From an uncultured Bacteroidales bacterium (GTDB taxonomy: Bacteria; Bacteroidota; Bacteroidia; Bacteroidales; FEN-979), in assembly GCA_903845055.1 (NCBI GenBank), contig CAIMWF010000048.1, positions 1 through 64,000 of the forward strand: a stretch of 64,000 nucleotides of DNA, given 5' to 3'. Below the pieces are notes generated by a model that saw only the letters and a program-made list of their open reading frames with translations, was not told the origin of the DNA and ran no database searches. The translations under genes were made by a program, and so were the position numbers. Shown piece by piece: positions 1 through 12,178 of the stretch (positions are counted from its first letter, which is position 1; every line of letters begins with the position of its first letter).

Positions 1-1
1 C

Positions 2-424
2 TACGGGGTAAGCACCCCCATTGACCAGACCGCCAACATCAGCACACCCGATGCACGCCAGATCATTGTTCAGCCATGGGATAAAAGCGTTCTCGGACTC
101 ATCGACAAAGCCATCCAGGCAGCCAACCTGGGTTTCAACCCAAAAAATGAAGGTGAAATTCTCCGGATAACGGTGCCTCCCCTCACCGAGGAACGCCGGC
201 GCGACCTTGTGAAAAAGGCCAAGGCCGAAGCGGAAAATGGCAAGGTAAGCATTCGCAACATCCGCCGGATCGCCAATGAAACGGCCAAAAAGTTAAAAAA
301 AGACGGTGTTCCTGAGGATGAAGTTGAAAAACTTGAAATTGATATCCAGAAACTTACCGATGAATACATCGCAAAAGTTGACAAACTTTTCGACATCAAG
401 GAAAAAGATATCATGACCGTTTGA
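2..424 (+). CDS. frr: Ribosome recycling factor, 3' part
   Basis: This frame is open from the window edge and codes for the C-terminal 140 residues or so of ribosome recycling factor. RRF works with EF-G to split post-termination ribosomes in the cytoplasm. The family pattern is clear: a segment reading STPDARQIIVQPWDKS, then AANLGFNP, then PPLTEERRRDLVKKAK and a charged C-terminal helix. An internal ATG at 173 is not the start, because strong RRF homology extends upstream of it. The N-terminus lies outside the window. The stop TGA (422-424) directly abuts the stop of the convergent hexosaminidase, so the two stops form the palindrome TGATCA. Identity is near certain. Confidence 0.96.
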   Translation, partial: YGVSTPIDQTANISTPDARQIIVQPWDKSVLGLIDKAIQAANLGFNPKNEGEILRITVPPLTEERRRDLVKKAKAEAENGKVSIRNIRRIANETAKKLKKDGVPEDEVEKLEIDIQKLTDEYIAKVDKLFDIKEKDIMTV

Positions 425-2788
425 TCAGAAGACCACGATCTCATCCGTGAAAATCCAGCAGGGCTCACCGGCTCCCTCATGCCAGGCAGGACATTTACCG
501 GGATTTTTGGCGGTGATGTGAACATACCTTGCCTTGGTCCTTATCATGAACTGGAAATTGAAAGGCTGAATGAATACCTGGTCCTCTTTGGGAGGGATTC
601 TGTTCAGCACCTCGTTAAAGGAATGGTACTTTTTTCCGTCGGAGGACAGGGAGTATTCAACCACTTCGGGGAGGAAAATCCAACTTTTCTGGTTGTTTAA
701 AAAATTCATCTGCACCGAGTTGACCAGCTTTTCCTCGCCCAGGTCGATAACAACATCCAGGTTGTTCCCGAGGAATCCCTGCCACAACCCATCGTGATGG
801 TCGATGGTGCCGCGCAACCCGTCGGTCAGGGCCCCGTCACCACCGGCAGTATACCGGTAAGAGTATGGTGTCAGGTATTTCGCCGGTTTCCCGATTGCCA
901 TATGGAATATCAGGGGCATCTCCGTGGTTTTTTCCTTCAGTTCGCCATCAGCGAACAGTCCGGCCTTGACGATGCCGTTTTTGGTAATCTCCACAGGTGT
1001 GGAGTAAACAGGTGATTTGGCGGTTACATCGTTCCCGTCGAGGGTATAATAAATCAGAAGGTCGGGCTGTTCCGACTCGAGCACCAGTTTGACTGCGTTC
1101 GTTTTTTGATCGGCAGTCGTGCTTACATCCACTTTAAAGGATCCCTTGCAGTAGTTGACATTCATATATTTTAACCGTTTGAACTGGTTTTTCATCCGGT
1201 GCTGAAAATCGTTCCAGTTGCGGGAACTTTTGACCGACCATACCACCTCCGACAGGGCGATCATCCGGGGAACCGCCATGTATTCAACGTGCGAGGGAGT
1301 CTGAATGAACTCTGTCCATACGTTGCCCTGGGCGCCCAGGATGTGCTTAGCCTGCTCCCTGGTTAGTTCCGCGGGAGTGGGCTCATAAGAGTAGACCTTT
1401 TTCAGGGTGGTAAATCCCCCGATGGCCTTGGGCTCGGTGGCGGGGTTCGCCTGGTAATGGTCAAAATAGCAATGCGACCCGGGTGTCATGATGGCATCAT
1501 GTCCGAGCCTGGCGGCCGTGATGCCTCCCTCCACACCGCGCCACGACATCACCGTGGCCTCGGGAGCGATCCCCCCGTCGAGGATCTCATCCCAGCCGAT
1601 GATCTTATGATTTTTCGATACGATGAATTTTTCGATCCGCTTGATAAAATAACTCTGGAGTTCCGTTTCATCTTTCAGGCCTTCCGCTTTGATCCGCGCC
1701 TGGCATTTCGGGCATGTTTTCCAGTTGGTTTTATCGGCCTCGTCGCCCCCAATGTGGATGTATTGCGAAGGGAAGAGGGCCATCACTTCGGTCAGCACAT
1801 CTTCCATGAAAGTGAACACCGAATCATTTCCAGCGCAAAGGATGTCGAGGTTGGGCCAGTAGCTGCCGGTGGGTACGGTAAACGGTCCCCCTTTGCAGGA
1901 AAATTGCGGATAGGCTGCAAGCACCTCCGCTGAATGGGCCGGCATCTCAATTTCGGGGACGATGGTCACATACCGGTCGGCGGCATACTGAACGATCTCC
2001 CTGATGTCATCCTGGGTGTAATAGCCGCCGTATGTTGCCTTTTCCCCGGGCTGTTGCGGCGGACGTTCATTCCAGGGCAGATTCTCATGGTCAACATGCC
2101 AGGCGGCTGTCTCCATGAGTTTCGGGTATTTCTTAATTTCGATCCGCCACCCGTTGTCGTCGGTCAGGTGCCAATGGAACCTGTTCATTTTATACATGGC
2201 AATGAGGTCGATGTATTTTTTCACGAACTCTTTGGGAAAGAAATGGCGCGAAACATCCAGGTGCATGCCGCGGTACGGATACCGTGGGTGGTCGCTGATC
2301 TCCGCGCAGGTGATCTCCATCGATTTAAAGGTTGCGGGGGAAGCCGTTTGGCAAATCTCGGCCGGCATGAGCTGCAGCAGGGTCTGAACCCCGTAAAAGA
2401 GTCCGGCGCCGGTTTCTCCGACGATGCGGACCAGTTCGGGAGTGACTTTTAGCGTATACCCTTCCGCATTTGATTTTACGGTTCCTTTTGCAAGGGAAAG
2501 GGAGATGGCGTGAATGTTCTTTTCACCCGGGGCCACCGTCCTGATGGCCAGTCTGGGCCCTCCGGCCACCGTTACCTGGTCTGCAAGAAGACCGGCGATG
2601 CGTGCTATTTCCTTATCTCCTGCCGGAACAGCCAGGACCGTTTGATCGCTGATCCTGAAGGTACCTGGCCTGGACTTCACCGAAACAGGTTTCGGCACGA
2701 CCGGGAGGGTTGGAGCGACGGATGGTTTTCCTGCAGGCAGGGTAAAAACTGCCAGCACGAACAAACATGAAAGGAGAAAACGGGACAT
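425..2788 (-). CDS. Beta-N-acetylhexosaminidase, GH20, secreted
   Basis: Predicted exo-acting beta-N-acetylhexosaminidase that removes terminal GlcNAc or GalNAc. The ATG at 2788 is preferred over an in-frame TTG at 2815 because it opens directly into a signal peptide (MSRFLLSCLFVLAVFTLPAG). A GH20b-type N-terminal domain follows, then the GH20 barrel with HLDVSRHFF, HWHLTDDNGWR and the catalytic Asp-Glu pair in HIGGDEADKTNW, about 350 residues in. The C-terminal 170 residues or so look like a chitobiase-type plus discoidin-like (F5/8-type) beta domain. The length of about 787 residues is normal for Bacteroidota GH20 enzymes. An APH-fold sugar kinase lies just upstream on the same strand, which suggests release and then phosphorylation of amino sugars. 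The natural substrate is not known. Confidence 0.93.
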   Translation of the reverse strand: MSRFLLSCLFVLAVFTLPAGKPSVAPTLPVVPKPVSVKSRPGTFRISDQTVLAVPAGDKEIARIAGLLADQVTVAGGPRLAIRTVAPGEKNIHAISLSLAKGTVKSNAEGYTLKVTPELVRIVGETGAGLFYGVQTLLQLMPAEICQTASPATFKSMEITCAEISDHPRYPYRGMHLDVSRHFFPKEFVKKYIDLIAMYKMNRFHWHLTDDNGWRIEIKKYPKLMETAAWHVDHENLPWNERPPQQPGEKATYGGYYTQDDIREIVQYAADRYVTIVPEIEMPAHSAEVLAAYPQFSCKGGPFTVPTGSYWPNLDILCAGNDSVFTFMEDVLTEVMALFPSQYIHIGGDEADKTNWKTCPKCQARIKAEGLKDETELQSYFIKRIEKFIVSKNHKIIGWDEILDGGIAPEATVMSWRGVEGGITAARLGHDAIMTPGSHCYFDHYQANPATEPKAIGGFTTLKKVYSYEPTPAELTREQAKHILGAQGNVWTEFIQTPSHVEYMAVPRMIALSEVVWSVKSSRNWNDFQHRMKNQFKRLKYMNVNYCKGSFKVDVSTTADQKTNAVKLVLESEQPDLLIYYTLDGNDVTAKSPVYSTPVEITKNGIVKAGLFADGELKEKTTEMPLIFHMAIGKPAKYLTPYSYRYTAGGDGALTDGLRGTIDHHDGLWQGFLGNNLDVVIDLGEEKLVNSVQMNFLNNQKSWIFLPEVVEYSLSSDGKKYHSFNEVLNRIPPKEDQVFIQPFNFQFMIRTKARYVHITAKNPGKCPAWHEGAGEPCWIFTDEIVVF

Positions 2789-2906
2789 AACAGGGTGTTT
2801 ATAAATTTTATGCAAAATAACTAATAAAATCGATAGAATTCAATATTTGCCGGGAACCCCGGGTAAATGAACCAGAATCCTTTAAAATTGGGTACTGATT
2901 TGTAAT

Positions 2907-4001
2907 TCAAATTCTTATCGACCTGATGATCTCCTGCATCGTCCCGAAGTCGCGTTCCATCGTTTCGAGGAGCCTGAACTGGGTCCTGGCCCGCTGCAGG
3001 TTATGGCCCGGGAAGGCAGTCTTGAAATAGCGATCCCCGTCGATATGATCGGTCAGGAAACGCAGCCCGATGAGGTAGGTCATGTATTTTGCCGAAAAAG
3101 CCAGATGATCGAACTCTTCCCGTGTCAGGAAATCACCGGTAATTTCAAGGTAGCCGCTGGCATATGCTTCAAAAAGCCCCAGGTCGATCTGCACCTTCGA
3201 CAGGTCGGCTTCATCCTCGGCGCCTGTGTTGGCTCCCGTCCGGATGGCATCGCCGAAATCGTACAGCAGGTACCCCGGCATGACGGTATCGAGGTCGACC
3301 ACGGCAATCGCCCTGTTGTCGGTGTTGAACAGCACGTTGTTGAATTTTGTATCGTTGTGTGTTACCCGCAGCGGGATCCGGCCCTGCTGCGCCAGCCGGA
3401 GGATGGCATGCATCTCTTCTGCCCGCAATTCTGCGAATGCGATCTCCCCGGCAACCCCGGCAACCCTTCCTGCCGGATCAGTCCGGACCTTCCCGCGGAA
3501 AGCCTCCAGACGGGAACCAATGTGGTGAAAGTCGGGGAGTGTCTCGAAAAGACTGCCGGCGTTCATGTCGGAGGTGAGGTGATGAAAAATGCCGAATGCC
3601 CTCCCCGCTTCACACGAAAGTTCACGGTTCTCAACAACATCGTAGCTCCTCGAACCAGGCACGAAGTCATACATCCGCCAGTAATTGCCCAGGGGGTCGT
3701 GCAGGAAATATTCTCCTGAACGGGTCTGTATCATCGCGATTACATGAAACCAATCAAGGTCGGCATCTTTGCACAGCAAACGCTGCTTCAGGTGCCGGGT
3801 CACCTTTACAATGTTGCTGATCAGTTCGGGCACATTCCTGAAAATGGCATGGTTGATGCGCTGCAGCACATAATCGCGTGCATCATCGGGCGAGGTGGTT
3901 ATCAGGTAGGTATCGTTGATATGGCCCGATCCGAACGGCAGGGCCGATTTAAACCTGCCTTCGATATTAAACTGGCTGACAATATTCTGAAGATTACTCA
4001 T
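2907..4001 (-). CDS. APH-fold kinase, probable N-acetylhexosamine 1-kinase
   Basis: A 364-residue protein of the aminoglycoside phosphotransferase/choline kinase fold. The catalytic loop HNDTKFNN (about residues 215-222) and the metal-binding DLD (about 236-238) are intact. The N-terminal GSGHINDTY resembles the glycine-rich start of NahK-type N-acetylhexosamine 1-kinases, which phosphorylate GlcNAc or GalNAc at C1. It lies 118 bp upstream of the GH20 hexosaminidase on the same strand, which supports a job in amino-sugar salvage; some databases call this family 'mucin desulfatase'. Family membership is clear. The sugar specificity is inferred from context and could instead be another small metabolite. 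A near-consensus -7 element (TATTTTTG on the minus strand, 4102-4109) could be its promoter. Confidence 0.8.
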   Translation of the reverse strand: MSNLQNIVSQFNIEGRFKSALPFGSGHINDTYLITTSPDDARDYVLQRINHAIFRNVPELISNIVKVTRHLKQRLLCKDADLDWFHVIAMIQTRSGEYFLHDPLGNYWRMYDFVPGSRSYDVVENRELSCEAGRAFGIFHHLTSDMNAGSLFETLPDFHHIGSRLEAFRGKVRTDPAGRVAGVAGEIAFAELRAEEMHAILRLAQQGRIPLRVTHNDTKFNNVLFNTDNRAIAVVDLDTVMPGYLLYDFGDAIRTGANTGAEDEADLSKVQIDLGLFEAYASGYLEITGDFLTREEFDHLAFSAKYMTYLIGLRFLTDHIDGDRYFKTAFPGHNLQRARTQFRLLETMERDFGTMQEIIRSIRI

Positions 4002-4155
4002 TGTTAATATCTTACACTGGAATAACGTAATTAAACAGGAAAGGGTACCATCGTCAATCTTCCAACCGAGAAACCCAAAAGGAGCCCGCCCGCCGACCGG
4101 TCAAAAATACAAAGATTTTTTTCGGTATTTTCGCAGGAAATCAACCCACCGGAAC

Positions 4156-5457
4156 ATGAAAAAAACGACCCCCGCCGGAAGCTTCTTATCCTTTCCCGGC
4201 AATTTCTGGACCGCCATCTCCATGGAATTTTTTGAACGTGGTTCATACTATGGCGTGATGTCGGTGCTGTCGGTCTACCTGGTGTTGTCGAAAAGCGAAG
4301 GAGGACTGGGATTTTCAAAGGAAAGCGTCGGTGTGATCAAAAGTACCATCACCCCGCTGCTTTATTTCCTCCCGATTTTATCAGGGGCGATCGGCGACCG
4401 GTTCGGCTATCGCAAAGTGCTCGTCTTTGCTTTTTTCACCATGAGCCTCGGTTACTGGTTTGCAGGTTTTGCAACCACCTATGCCGCAGTTTTCAGCAGT
4501 CTGATCCTGGTAGCACTGGGTGCCGGGTTTTTTAAACCAATGATATCCGGGACCATTGCCCGGGTGACCGATGCATCAAACTCCTCCCTCGGATTCGGGA
4601 TCTATTACTGGTCGATCAACCTGGGGGCTTTCCTTTTTCCGCTGATCCTGGTGCCCTGGCTCATATCAGTTTCTTACCATTACATCTTTTTCATGGCCGC
4701 CATCGGGACCGGTTGGCTGCTCATCCTCAATTTTTTCGTTTACAGGGAGCCAGCAAGGCTGCAGGCGGCAAAATCCATGAAACTGGTATTCGCCGAAATG
4801 ATCACTGTATTGCGCGATTTCAGGTTCATCCTCATGATCGTGATCTATTCGGGATTCTGGATCATGTATTTCCAGGTATACGACTCGGTGTTGTGGTATC
4901 TCAAGGAAAAGGTTGATATGTCAGGGTTCAACAGCCTTGTTAACACGGTACTTGCACTTTTTGTTGAAAATCCAACATGGAAATTTGATGCCGAACACGT
5001 TACGGTGATGAACGCGGCGGCCATCATCCTGCTCCAGCTGCTTGTTTCGAGCCTGGTGCGCAACACGAAAGCCCTGCCGACCATGATCTTTGGCATCTGC
5101 CTCGGCTCGCTCGGGATGGGGATGCTGGCGGTTTCACCCAGCGGGTGGATATTCCTTGCCTCCATGTTCATATTTACCCTGGGAGAAATGATCGCCCACC
5201 CGAAGTTCATCGCCTATGTGGGGCTCATCGCACCCGATGACAAAAAGGCACTTTACCAGGGATGGTCCTTCATGTACGGCGTTATCGGCAGCGGCGTGGG
5301 AGGGGTGCTGGGGGCAGCGCTGTACGTACAATTCGTTGAAAAAATGAACCAGCCGTCGCTTTTATGGCTGACATTCAGCATGATCGGGGTTGCAACCGTT
5401 ATCGGGTTGTTGTTGTTTAACAGGTTCCTCGTAAAAAATAGCGAGGTAGTGAGGTAG
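4156..5457 (+). CDS. POT/PTR-type proton-coupled oligopeptide transporter (MFS)
   Basis: A 433-residue integral membrane protein with about 12 hydrophobic segments. The first helix carries E24-x2-E27-R28 followed by GSYYG, which matches the ExxERFxYY proton-coupling signature of the POT family of di- and tripeptide symporters. GDRFGYRK is the MFS loop 2-3 motif. It is somewhat shorter than typical bacterial POTs (about 460-500 residues). The start ATG at 4156 gives a hydrophilic N-terminus of about 15 residues. The last codons (SEVVR and stop) lie inside an octamer TAGCGAGG array, so the C-terminal residues are set by the repeat. It converges on the GH2 gene. Substrate is uncertain: peptides are likely, but MFS relatives for other solutes cannot be excluded. 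Confidence 0.82.
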   Translation: MKKTTPAGSFLSFPGNFWTAISMEFFERGSYYGVMSVLSVYLVLSKSEGGLGFSKESVGVIKSTITPLLYFLPILSGAIGDRFGYRKVLVFAFFTMSLGYWFAGFATTYAAVFSSLILVALGAGFFKPMISGTIARVTDASNSSLGFGIYYWSINLGAFLFPLILVPWLISVSYHYIFFMAAIGTGWLLILNFFVYREPARLQAAKSMKLVFAEMITVLRDFRFILMIVIYSGFWIMYFQVYDSVLWYLKEKVDMSGFNSLVNTVLALFVENPTWKFDAEHVTVMNAAAIILLQLLVSSLVRNTKALPTMIFGICLGSLGMGMLAVSPSGWIFLASMFIFTLGEMIAHPKFIAYVGLIAPDDKKALYQGWSFMYGVIGSGVGGVLGAALYVQFVEKMNQPSLLWLTFSMIGVATVIGLLLFNRFLVKNSEVVR

Positions 5458-5470
5458 CGAGGTGGCGAAA
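5439..5470 (+). repeat. Octamer array (TAGCGAGG type), 4 units, sense strand of the POT gene
   Basis: Units TAGCGAGG, TAGTGAGG, TAGCGAGG and TGGCGAAA run head to tail. The transporter's stop TAG (5455-5457) is the first triplet of the third unit. It faces an inverted copy at 5507-5538, so the two arrays could also pair as a long hairpin between the convergent genes. Confidence 0.85.
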
Positions 5471-5506
5471 TTATGATTCGCTCATCCACGGTATACTATT
5501 ACAAAT

Positions 5507-8845
<3,339 letters not shown>

Positions 8846-8858
8846 TTATCGCTATCCT

Positions 8859-9545
8859 ATGAAAAAGCTTGTAGTCCTTTCGGGTGCTGGCATCAGCCAG
8901 GAAAGCGGGATCAGCACCTTCCGCGATGCGAACGGGCTCTGGAACAATTACCGGATCGAGGAGGTCGCCTCCCCGGAAGCATGGAAACGTGATCCGCAGT
9001 TGGTGCTCGACTTTTACAACATGCGGAGGAAACAGTTGTACGAAGTGGAGCCAAACGCGGCTCATTGTGCGCTCGCCCGGCTTGAGGAGTTTTTTGATGT
9101 AACGATCGTGACCCAGAATGTGGACGATCTGCACGAGCGGGCCGGGTCTTCCCACGTGCTTCACCTGCACGGCGAACTGAAGAAGGTGAGGTCGACCGTG
9201 GACGAGGAACTGGTATCCACGCTCGACGGCTGGGAGTTGAAGCGCGGCGACCTGTGTGCAAAAGGATCCCAGTTGCGCCCGCATATTGTCTGGTTTGGCG
9301 AGGCGGTCCCGAATATCATATCTGCAACCTCCCTTGTAAAAAGTGCGGACATTTTCCTGGTGGTCGGCACCTCCCTGCAGGTATACCCGGCAGCAGGTCT
9401 GCTTCAGTATGTTCCTTCGGCGATCGAGAAATACCTTGTCGATCCGGAGGCGGAGCCGCGGTATTATGTGAACAACCTCACCATCCTCCGCGAAAAGGCC
9501 ACGACCGGCGTCACAAAGTTCGCAGAGATGATTTCACCCGTCTAA
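8859..9545 (+). CDS. NAD-dependent protein deacylase, SIR2 family
   Basis: A 228-residue cytoplasmic sirtuin. It has the NAD-binding GAGISQESGISTFR, the TQNVDDLH segment and the catalytic His in LHLHGEL (H104). Y53-x2-R56 within FYNMRR matches the Tyr/Arg pair of class III (CobB/SIRT5-type) sirtuins, which favour succinyl or malonyl lysine. The zinc ribbon is nearly gone: only one Cys (C133, in DLCAKG) remains where two CxxC pairs normally sit, although the preceding loop and LRPHIVWFGE are kept. It is followed by a good intrinsic terminator and appears monocistronic. Family is certain; the acyl preference is inferred from motif only. Confidence 0.92.
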   Translation: MKKLVVLSGAGISQESGISTFRDANGLWNNYRIEEVASPEAWKRDPQLVLDFYNMRRKQLYEVEPNAAHCALARLEEFFDVTIVTQNVDDLHERAGSSHVLHLHGELKKVRSTVDEELVSTLDGWELKRGDLCAKGSQLRPHIVWFGEAVPNIISATSLVKSADIFLVVGTSLQVYPAAGLLQYVPSAIEKYLVDPEAEPRYYVNNLTILREKATTGVTKFAEMISPV

Positions 9546-9549
9546 AAGG

Positions 9550-9577
9550 AAAAAGCCGGGAAACACCCCGGCTTTTT
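9550..9577. terminator. Bidirectional intrinsic terminator
   Basis: An 11-bp stem (AAAAAGCCGGG / CCCGGCTTTTT) with a 6-nt loop, flanked by A and T runs. It sits between the convergent sirtuin and TPR lipoprotein genes and would serve both. Confidence 0.88.
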
Positions 9578-9624
9578 CACTTCCGGACAAACCATGATTG
9601 GTATTTCTTTTGTCCGGTTACTGG

Positions 9625-11112
9625 TTAATTTGACGTCATTTTTTTCTTCACTTCATTTCTCACCAGGGCAAAGTCAACGCTGTTAAAGTTGTAATCGGCA
9701 ATTTCGTTGAAAAGTTTTTTTGCCCTGTCCTTGTTGCCGGCTGCATCGTATGCCATAGCAAGCCAGTATTTATTCGAAATGAGAACCTGTTGTGTTTTTT
9801 CAAAATGTGCCACGGCTTCAGGGAACTTCTTTTGCTTCAGGGCGATGTAACCCAGGGCAAACTCATAACCGTCGAGTTTAAGGGGATCGTTGATGGGAGC
9901 GACCGTTGATTTTATCTCTTCAGCAGTGGAACCGGCCAGGCTGAAGTTTCCTTCAGAAGCAGCCAGGAGCGCTTTCCACTGGAGTATGCCGGCTTTCTGG
10001 GATAATTTTGCCGCATCGGTGCCAACATCGTTACCCATCTGCAATGAGATCGGTTCCAACTGCCCGATGATCTCTTTTAATTTGGCCACATCCCCGGTAA
10101 AAAGGGCGATGCCGGCATAATCCTGGAGAAACGTGGATTTGGCATACATCGTCTTTGCATCTTTGTTACCCGATGCCTCGATCTGTTTCAACTGCCCCTC
10201 GAGCGAATTCATAGCTCCCTTCGGATCGTTGCCGTAAAGATAGGTGTAGGCAATAAACTGTCCTCCCATCACGATCGATTCGTCATGTTTCGAGCCGTCG
10301 GAGTAGTTTTGCCTGGCTTCTTCGAGATTGCCAAGGAATGAATTGGCATGCCCTTTTTTGTAATAGGCCTCCGGGGCTGCAGGATCAAGGTCAACGGCCT
10401 TTGAATAGGCATCCCTGGCTTTTTGCAGGTTGTTCTGGGCCCTGTAACAGTCGCCCAGCGCAATCTCTGCACCCGGGCTTGCGGGTGCCAGTTCTACCAT
10501 TTTCAGGGCATTCCCCTCCGCCTTTTTGAAGTCCTTGGGTTCGCTGAAGAGGTATGAATTTAAAAGTCCGACATACCCGCCAACCCATTTCGGGTCGAGT
10601 TCAACGGCTTTTGTAAAACAGGCTCTTTCGTTGGCGACATCATTTGCGCTGCGGTAAGTATTTCCCAGGTCAACCTGCGGCCTGGCGGCGTCGGGATAAG
10701 CGGCCGCGATTTTTTTTGCGATCTCAAGCCGCTTGTTCCAGTCGCTGGTGAAAAAGGTGACGGTATAATCGCAATACAGCTTTTCCCATTCACTTGCGCC
10801 TTCAATGCCGGCTTTGGCCTTTTCCACATCGTCGGAAGCCTCTTTGGGCGAAACGTCCGTTGTAGCTTTGAACAGGTAGGCGATGGAGAGCTTCGGATCT
10901 TGTTCGATTGCCTTTATGAAAAGTCCCCTGGATTTTTGATAGTCGCCAAGATCCGAAAGGGCCAGTCCTTGCCTTAACGAGTTCAAGGCCTCCTTTGATT
11001 GGGTTGTAACCGGGATTTCGGTTACCTTTTCGGGTTTCCCTGTACCGCAGCCGCTTATCACGGCCAACAGGCCGAAGCAGATCATTGAAAGAAAAATATT
11101 TGTTTTTTTCAT
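9625..11112 (-). CDS. TPR-repeat lipoprotein
   Basis: A 495-residue protein with a lipoprotein signal (MKKTNIFLSMICFGLLAVISGC, lipobox AVISGC) followed by about 8-10 tetratricopeptide repeats. Typical TPR segments include LGDYQKSRGLFIKAIEQDPK, PEAYYKKGHANSFLGNLEEA and ALGYIALKQKKFPEAVAHFE. TPR lipoproteins act as scaffolds at the periplasmic face of a membrane; no enzyme domain is visible. The layout resembles 'tetratricopeptide repeat protein' entries common in Bacteroidota. It is monocistronic, with a good promoter and two inverted repeats in the leader. Partners are unknown. Confidence 0.85.
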   Translation of the reverse strand: MKKTNIFLSMICFGLLAVISGCGTGKPEKVTEIPVTTQSKEALNSLRQGLALSDLGDYQKSRGLFIKAIEQDPKLSIAYLFKATTDVSPKEASDDVEKAKAGIEGASEWEKLYCDYTVTFFTSDWNKRLEIAKKIAAAYPDAARPQVDLGNTYRSANDVANERACFTKAVELDPKWVGGYVGLLNSYLFSEPKDFKKAEGNALKMVELAPASPGAEIALGDCYRAQNNLQKARDAYSKAVDLDPAAPEAYYKKGHANSFLGNLEEARQNYSDGSKHDESIVMGGQFIAYTYLYGNDPKGAMNSLEGQLKQIEASGNKDAKTMYAKSTFLQDYAGIALFTGDVAKLKEIIGQLEPISLQMGNDVGTDAAKLSQKAGILQWKALLAASEGNFSLAGSTAEEIKSTVAPINDPLKLDGYEFALGYIALKQKKFPEAVAHFEKTQQVLISNKYWLAMAYDAAGNKDRAKKLFNEIADYNFNSVDFALVRNEVKKKMTSN

Positions 11113-11172
11113 GCTGTTTTTTTTAGATTAATGATATTGATTTTATGCCGGATTGAAACATGTAAAACCAGG

Positions 11173-11210
11173 CATAACCAGTTTGGTTATGTCCTTGTAA
11201 TGATATTACA
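11173..11210. promoter_or_regulatory. Two adjacent perfect inverted repeats in the TPR-lipoprotein leader
   Basis: CATAACCA-GTT-TGGTTATG (11173-11191) and TGTAAT-GAT-ATTACA (11196-11210), both with 3-nt spacers, lie between the candidate promoter and the gene. They could be operator half-sites or RNA hairpins around the transcription start. Confidence 0.5.
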
Positions 11211-11214
11211 GGAA

Positions 11215-11243
11215 CAAATATAGGATAAAAAAACCGAAATCAA
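11215..11243 (-). promoter_or_regulatory. Promoter of the TPR lipoprotein gene
   Basis: On the minus strand, TTG (11243-11241), an 18-bp spacer, then TATATTTG (11222-11215). This fits the Bacteroidota TTG/TAnnTTTG promoter well. The predicted leader is about 95 nt. Confidence 0.6.
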
Positions 11244-11321
11244 GTGGGGAACTGTATTTATTCCAGGAAGGGGATCATTTCCCGCATGGAACCATGGTAT
11301 GGAAAAACAGTGGAAAGACCT

Positions 11322-12065
11322 TTACTGTCGCGGTTCACGATGCGCTGCCGTTACCTTCTGAATTTTTTCCCGGTCCGTAACCGTATGTTCAAATTCTGAA
11401 TGACCCGGTATTCCCATATAAACAGATGATTGCCTGTAATGCATCAAACTGGGTTCCTGTTTTTCGAGGTGGATATGCAGTTCACGTGCACCCGTAGTTT
11501 CGATCAGCCGGTCGATGGTGTGCTCCTTCACACCGCAGCCCGGCATGATGATGATACGGCCTGCCGATTTCATGATGAGTTCCCTGATGAGGTTTTCGCC
11601 CTGGGGCGCCGAAGGCTGCTGCCCCGAAGTGAGGATCCGGTCTATGCCCAGTGCGATGAGATCCTCCATGGCCATGAATGGATCTGCAGTCATGTCGAAG
11701 GCCCGGTGGCAGGTGATCCCCATTGGCCGTGCAAGCGCAGCAAGCAGGCCCATACGATCAACGTCGATTGTCCCGCCGGGCAGCAGGATCCCGAATACCA
11801 CACCGTCGGCACCCAGGTCCTTTGCCACCCGGATGTCCTCTTTCATGATTTCAAACTCGCCGGGGGTGTACAGAAAGTCACCGCCACGGGGCCTTATCAT
11901 AACAAACAAACCGATGTGCAGGTGTTTCCGGGCAAAACGGATGGCCCCTGCACTGGGGGTCGTTCCGCCGTCGTGGAGGTTTTCACAGAGTTCCACCCGG
12001 CCGGCACCCCCCTTCTGGGCTTCGATGGCGGAAATGGCTGAATTAACGCAGGCTTCAAAAATCAT
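11322..12065 (-). CDS. cutC: CutC family protein
   Basis: A TIM-barrel protein of the CutC family, long called copper homeostasis protein although a direct copper role is doubtful in many species. Signature segments are FEACVNS, AGRVELCENLHDGGTTPS, MIRPRGGDF, ADGVVFGIL, CHRAFDMT and LTSGQQPSA. The start ATG at 12065 (MIFEACVNS) matches the usual family N-terminus; an upstream in-frame codon at 12104 would add 13 unlikely residues. The length is about 247 residues, as expected. It is cytoplasmic, with no clear operon partner. The C-terminal 30 residues (HSEFEHTVTDREKIQKV) are typical. Confidence 0.93.
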   Translation of the reverse strand: MIFEACVNSAISAIEAQKGGAGRVELCENLHDGGTTPSAGAIRFARKHLHIGLFVMIRPRGGDFLYTPGEFEIMKEDIRVAKDLGADGVVFGILLPGGTIDVDRMGLLAALARPMGITCHRAFDMTADPFMAMEDLIALGIDRILTSGQQPSAPQGENLIRELIMKSAGRIIIMPGCGVKEHTIDRLIETTGARELHIHLEKQEPSLMHYRQSSVYMGIPGHSEFEHTVTDREKIQKVTAAHREPRQ

Positions 12066-12150
12066 GGGACAGACTATAAGTTGATAAAGATAGTAAAAAG
12101 GCAATAGGCAATACAGTCAGAATCAATGGAATTCCCAAATTTCCACATCC

Positions 12151-12174
12151 TCAAATTCTCAAATTCTCAAATCT
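12151..12174 (-). repeat. Octamer array (GAATTTGA type) at the 3' end of the hydrolase gene
   Basis: Three units read AGATTTGA, GAATTTGA, GAATTTGA on the minus strand, starting 5 bp after the hydrolase stop codon. Each unit carries TGA. Confidence 0.75.
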
Positions 12175-12178
12175 TTTT

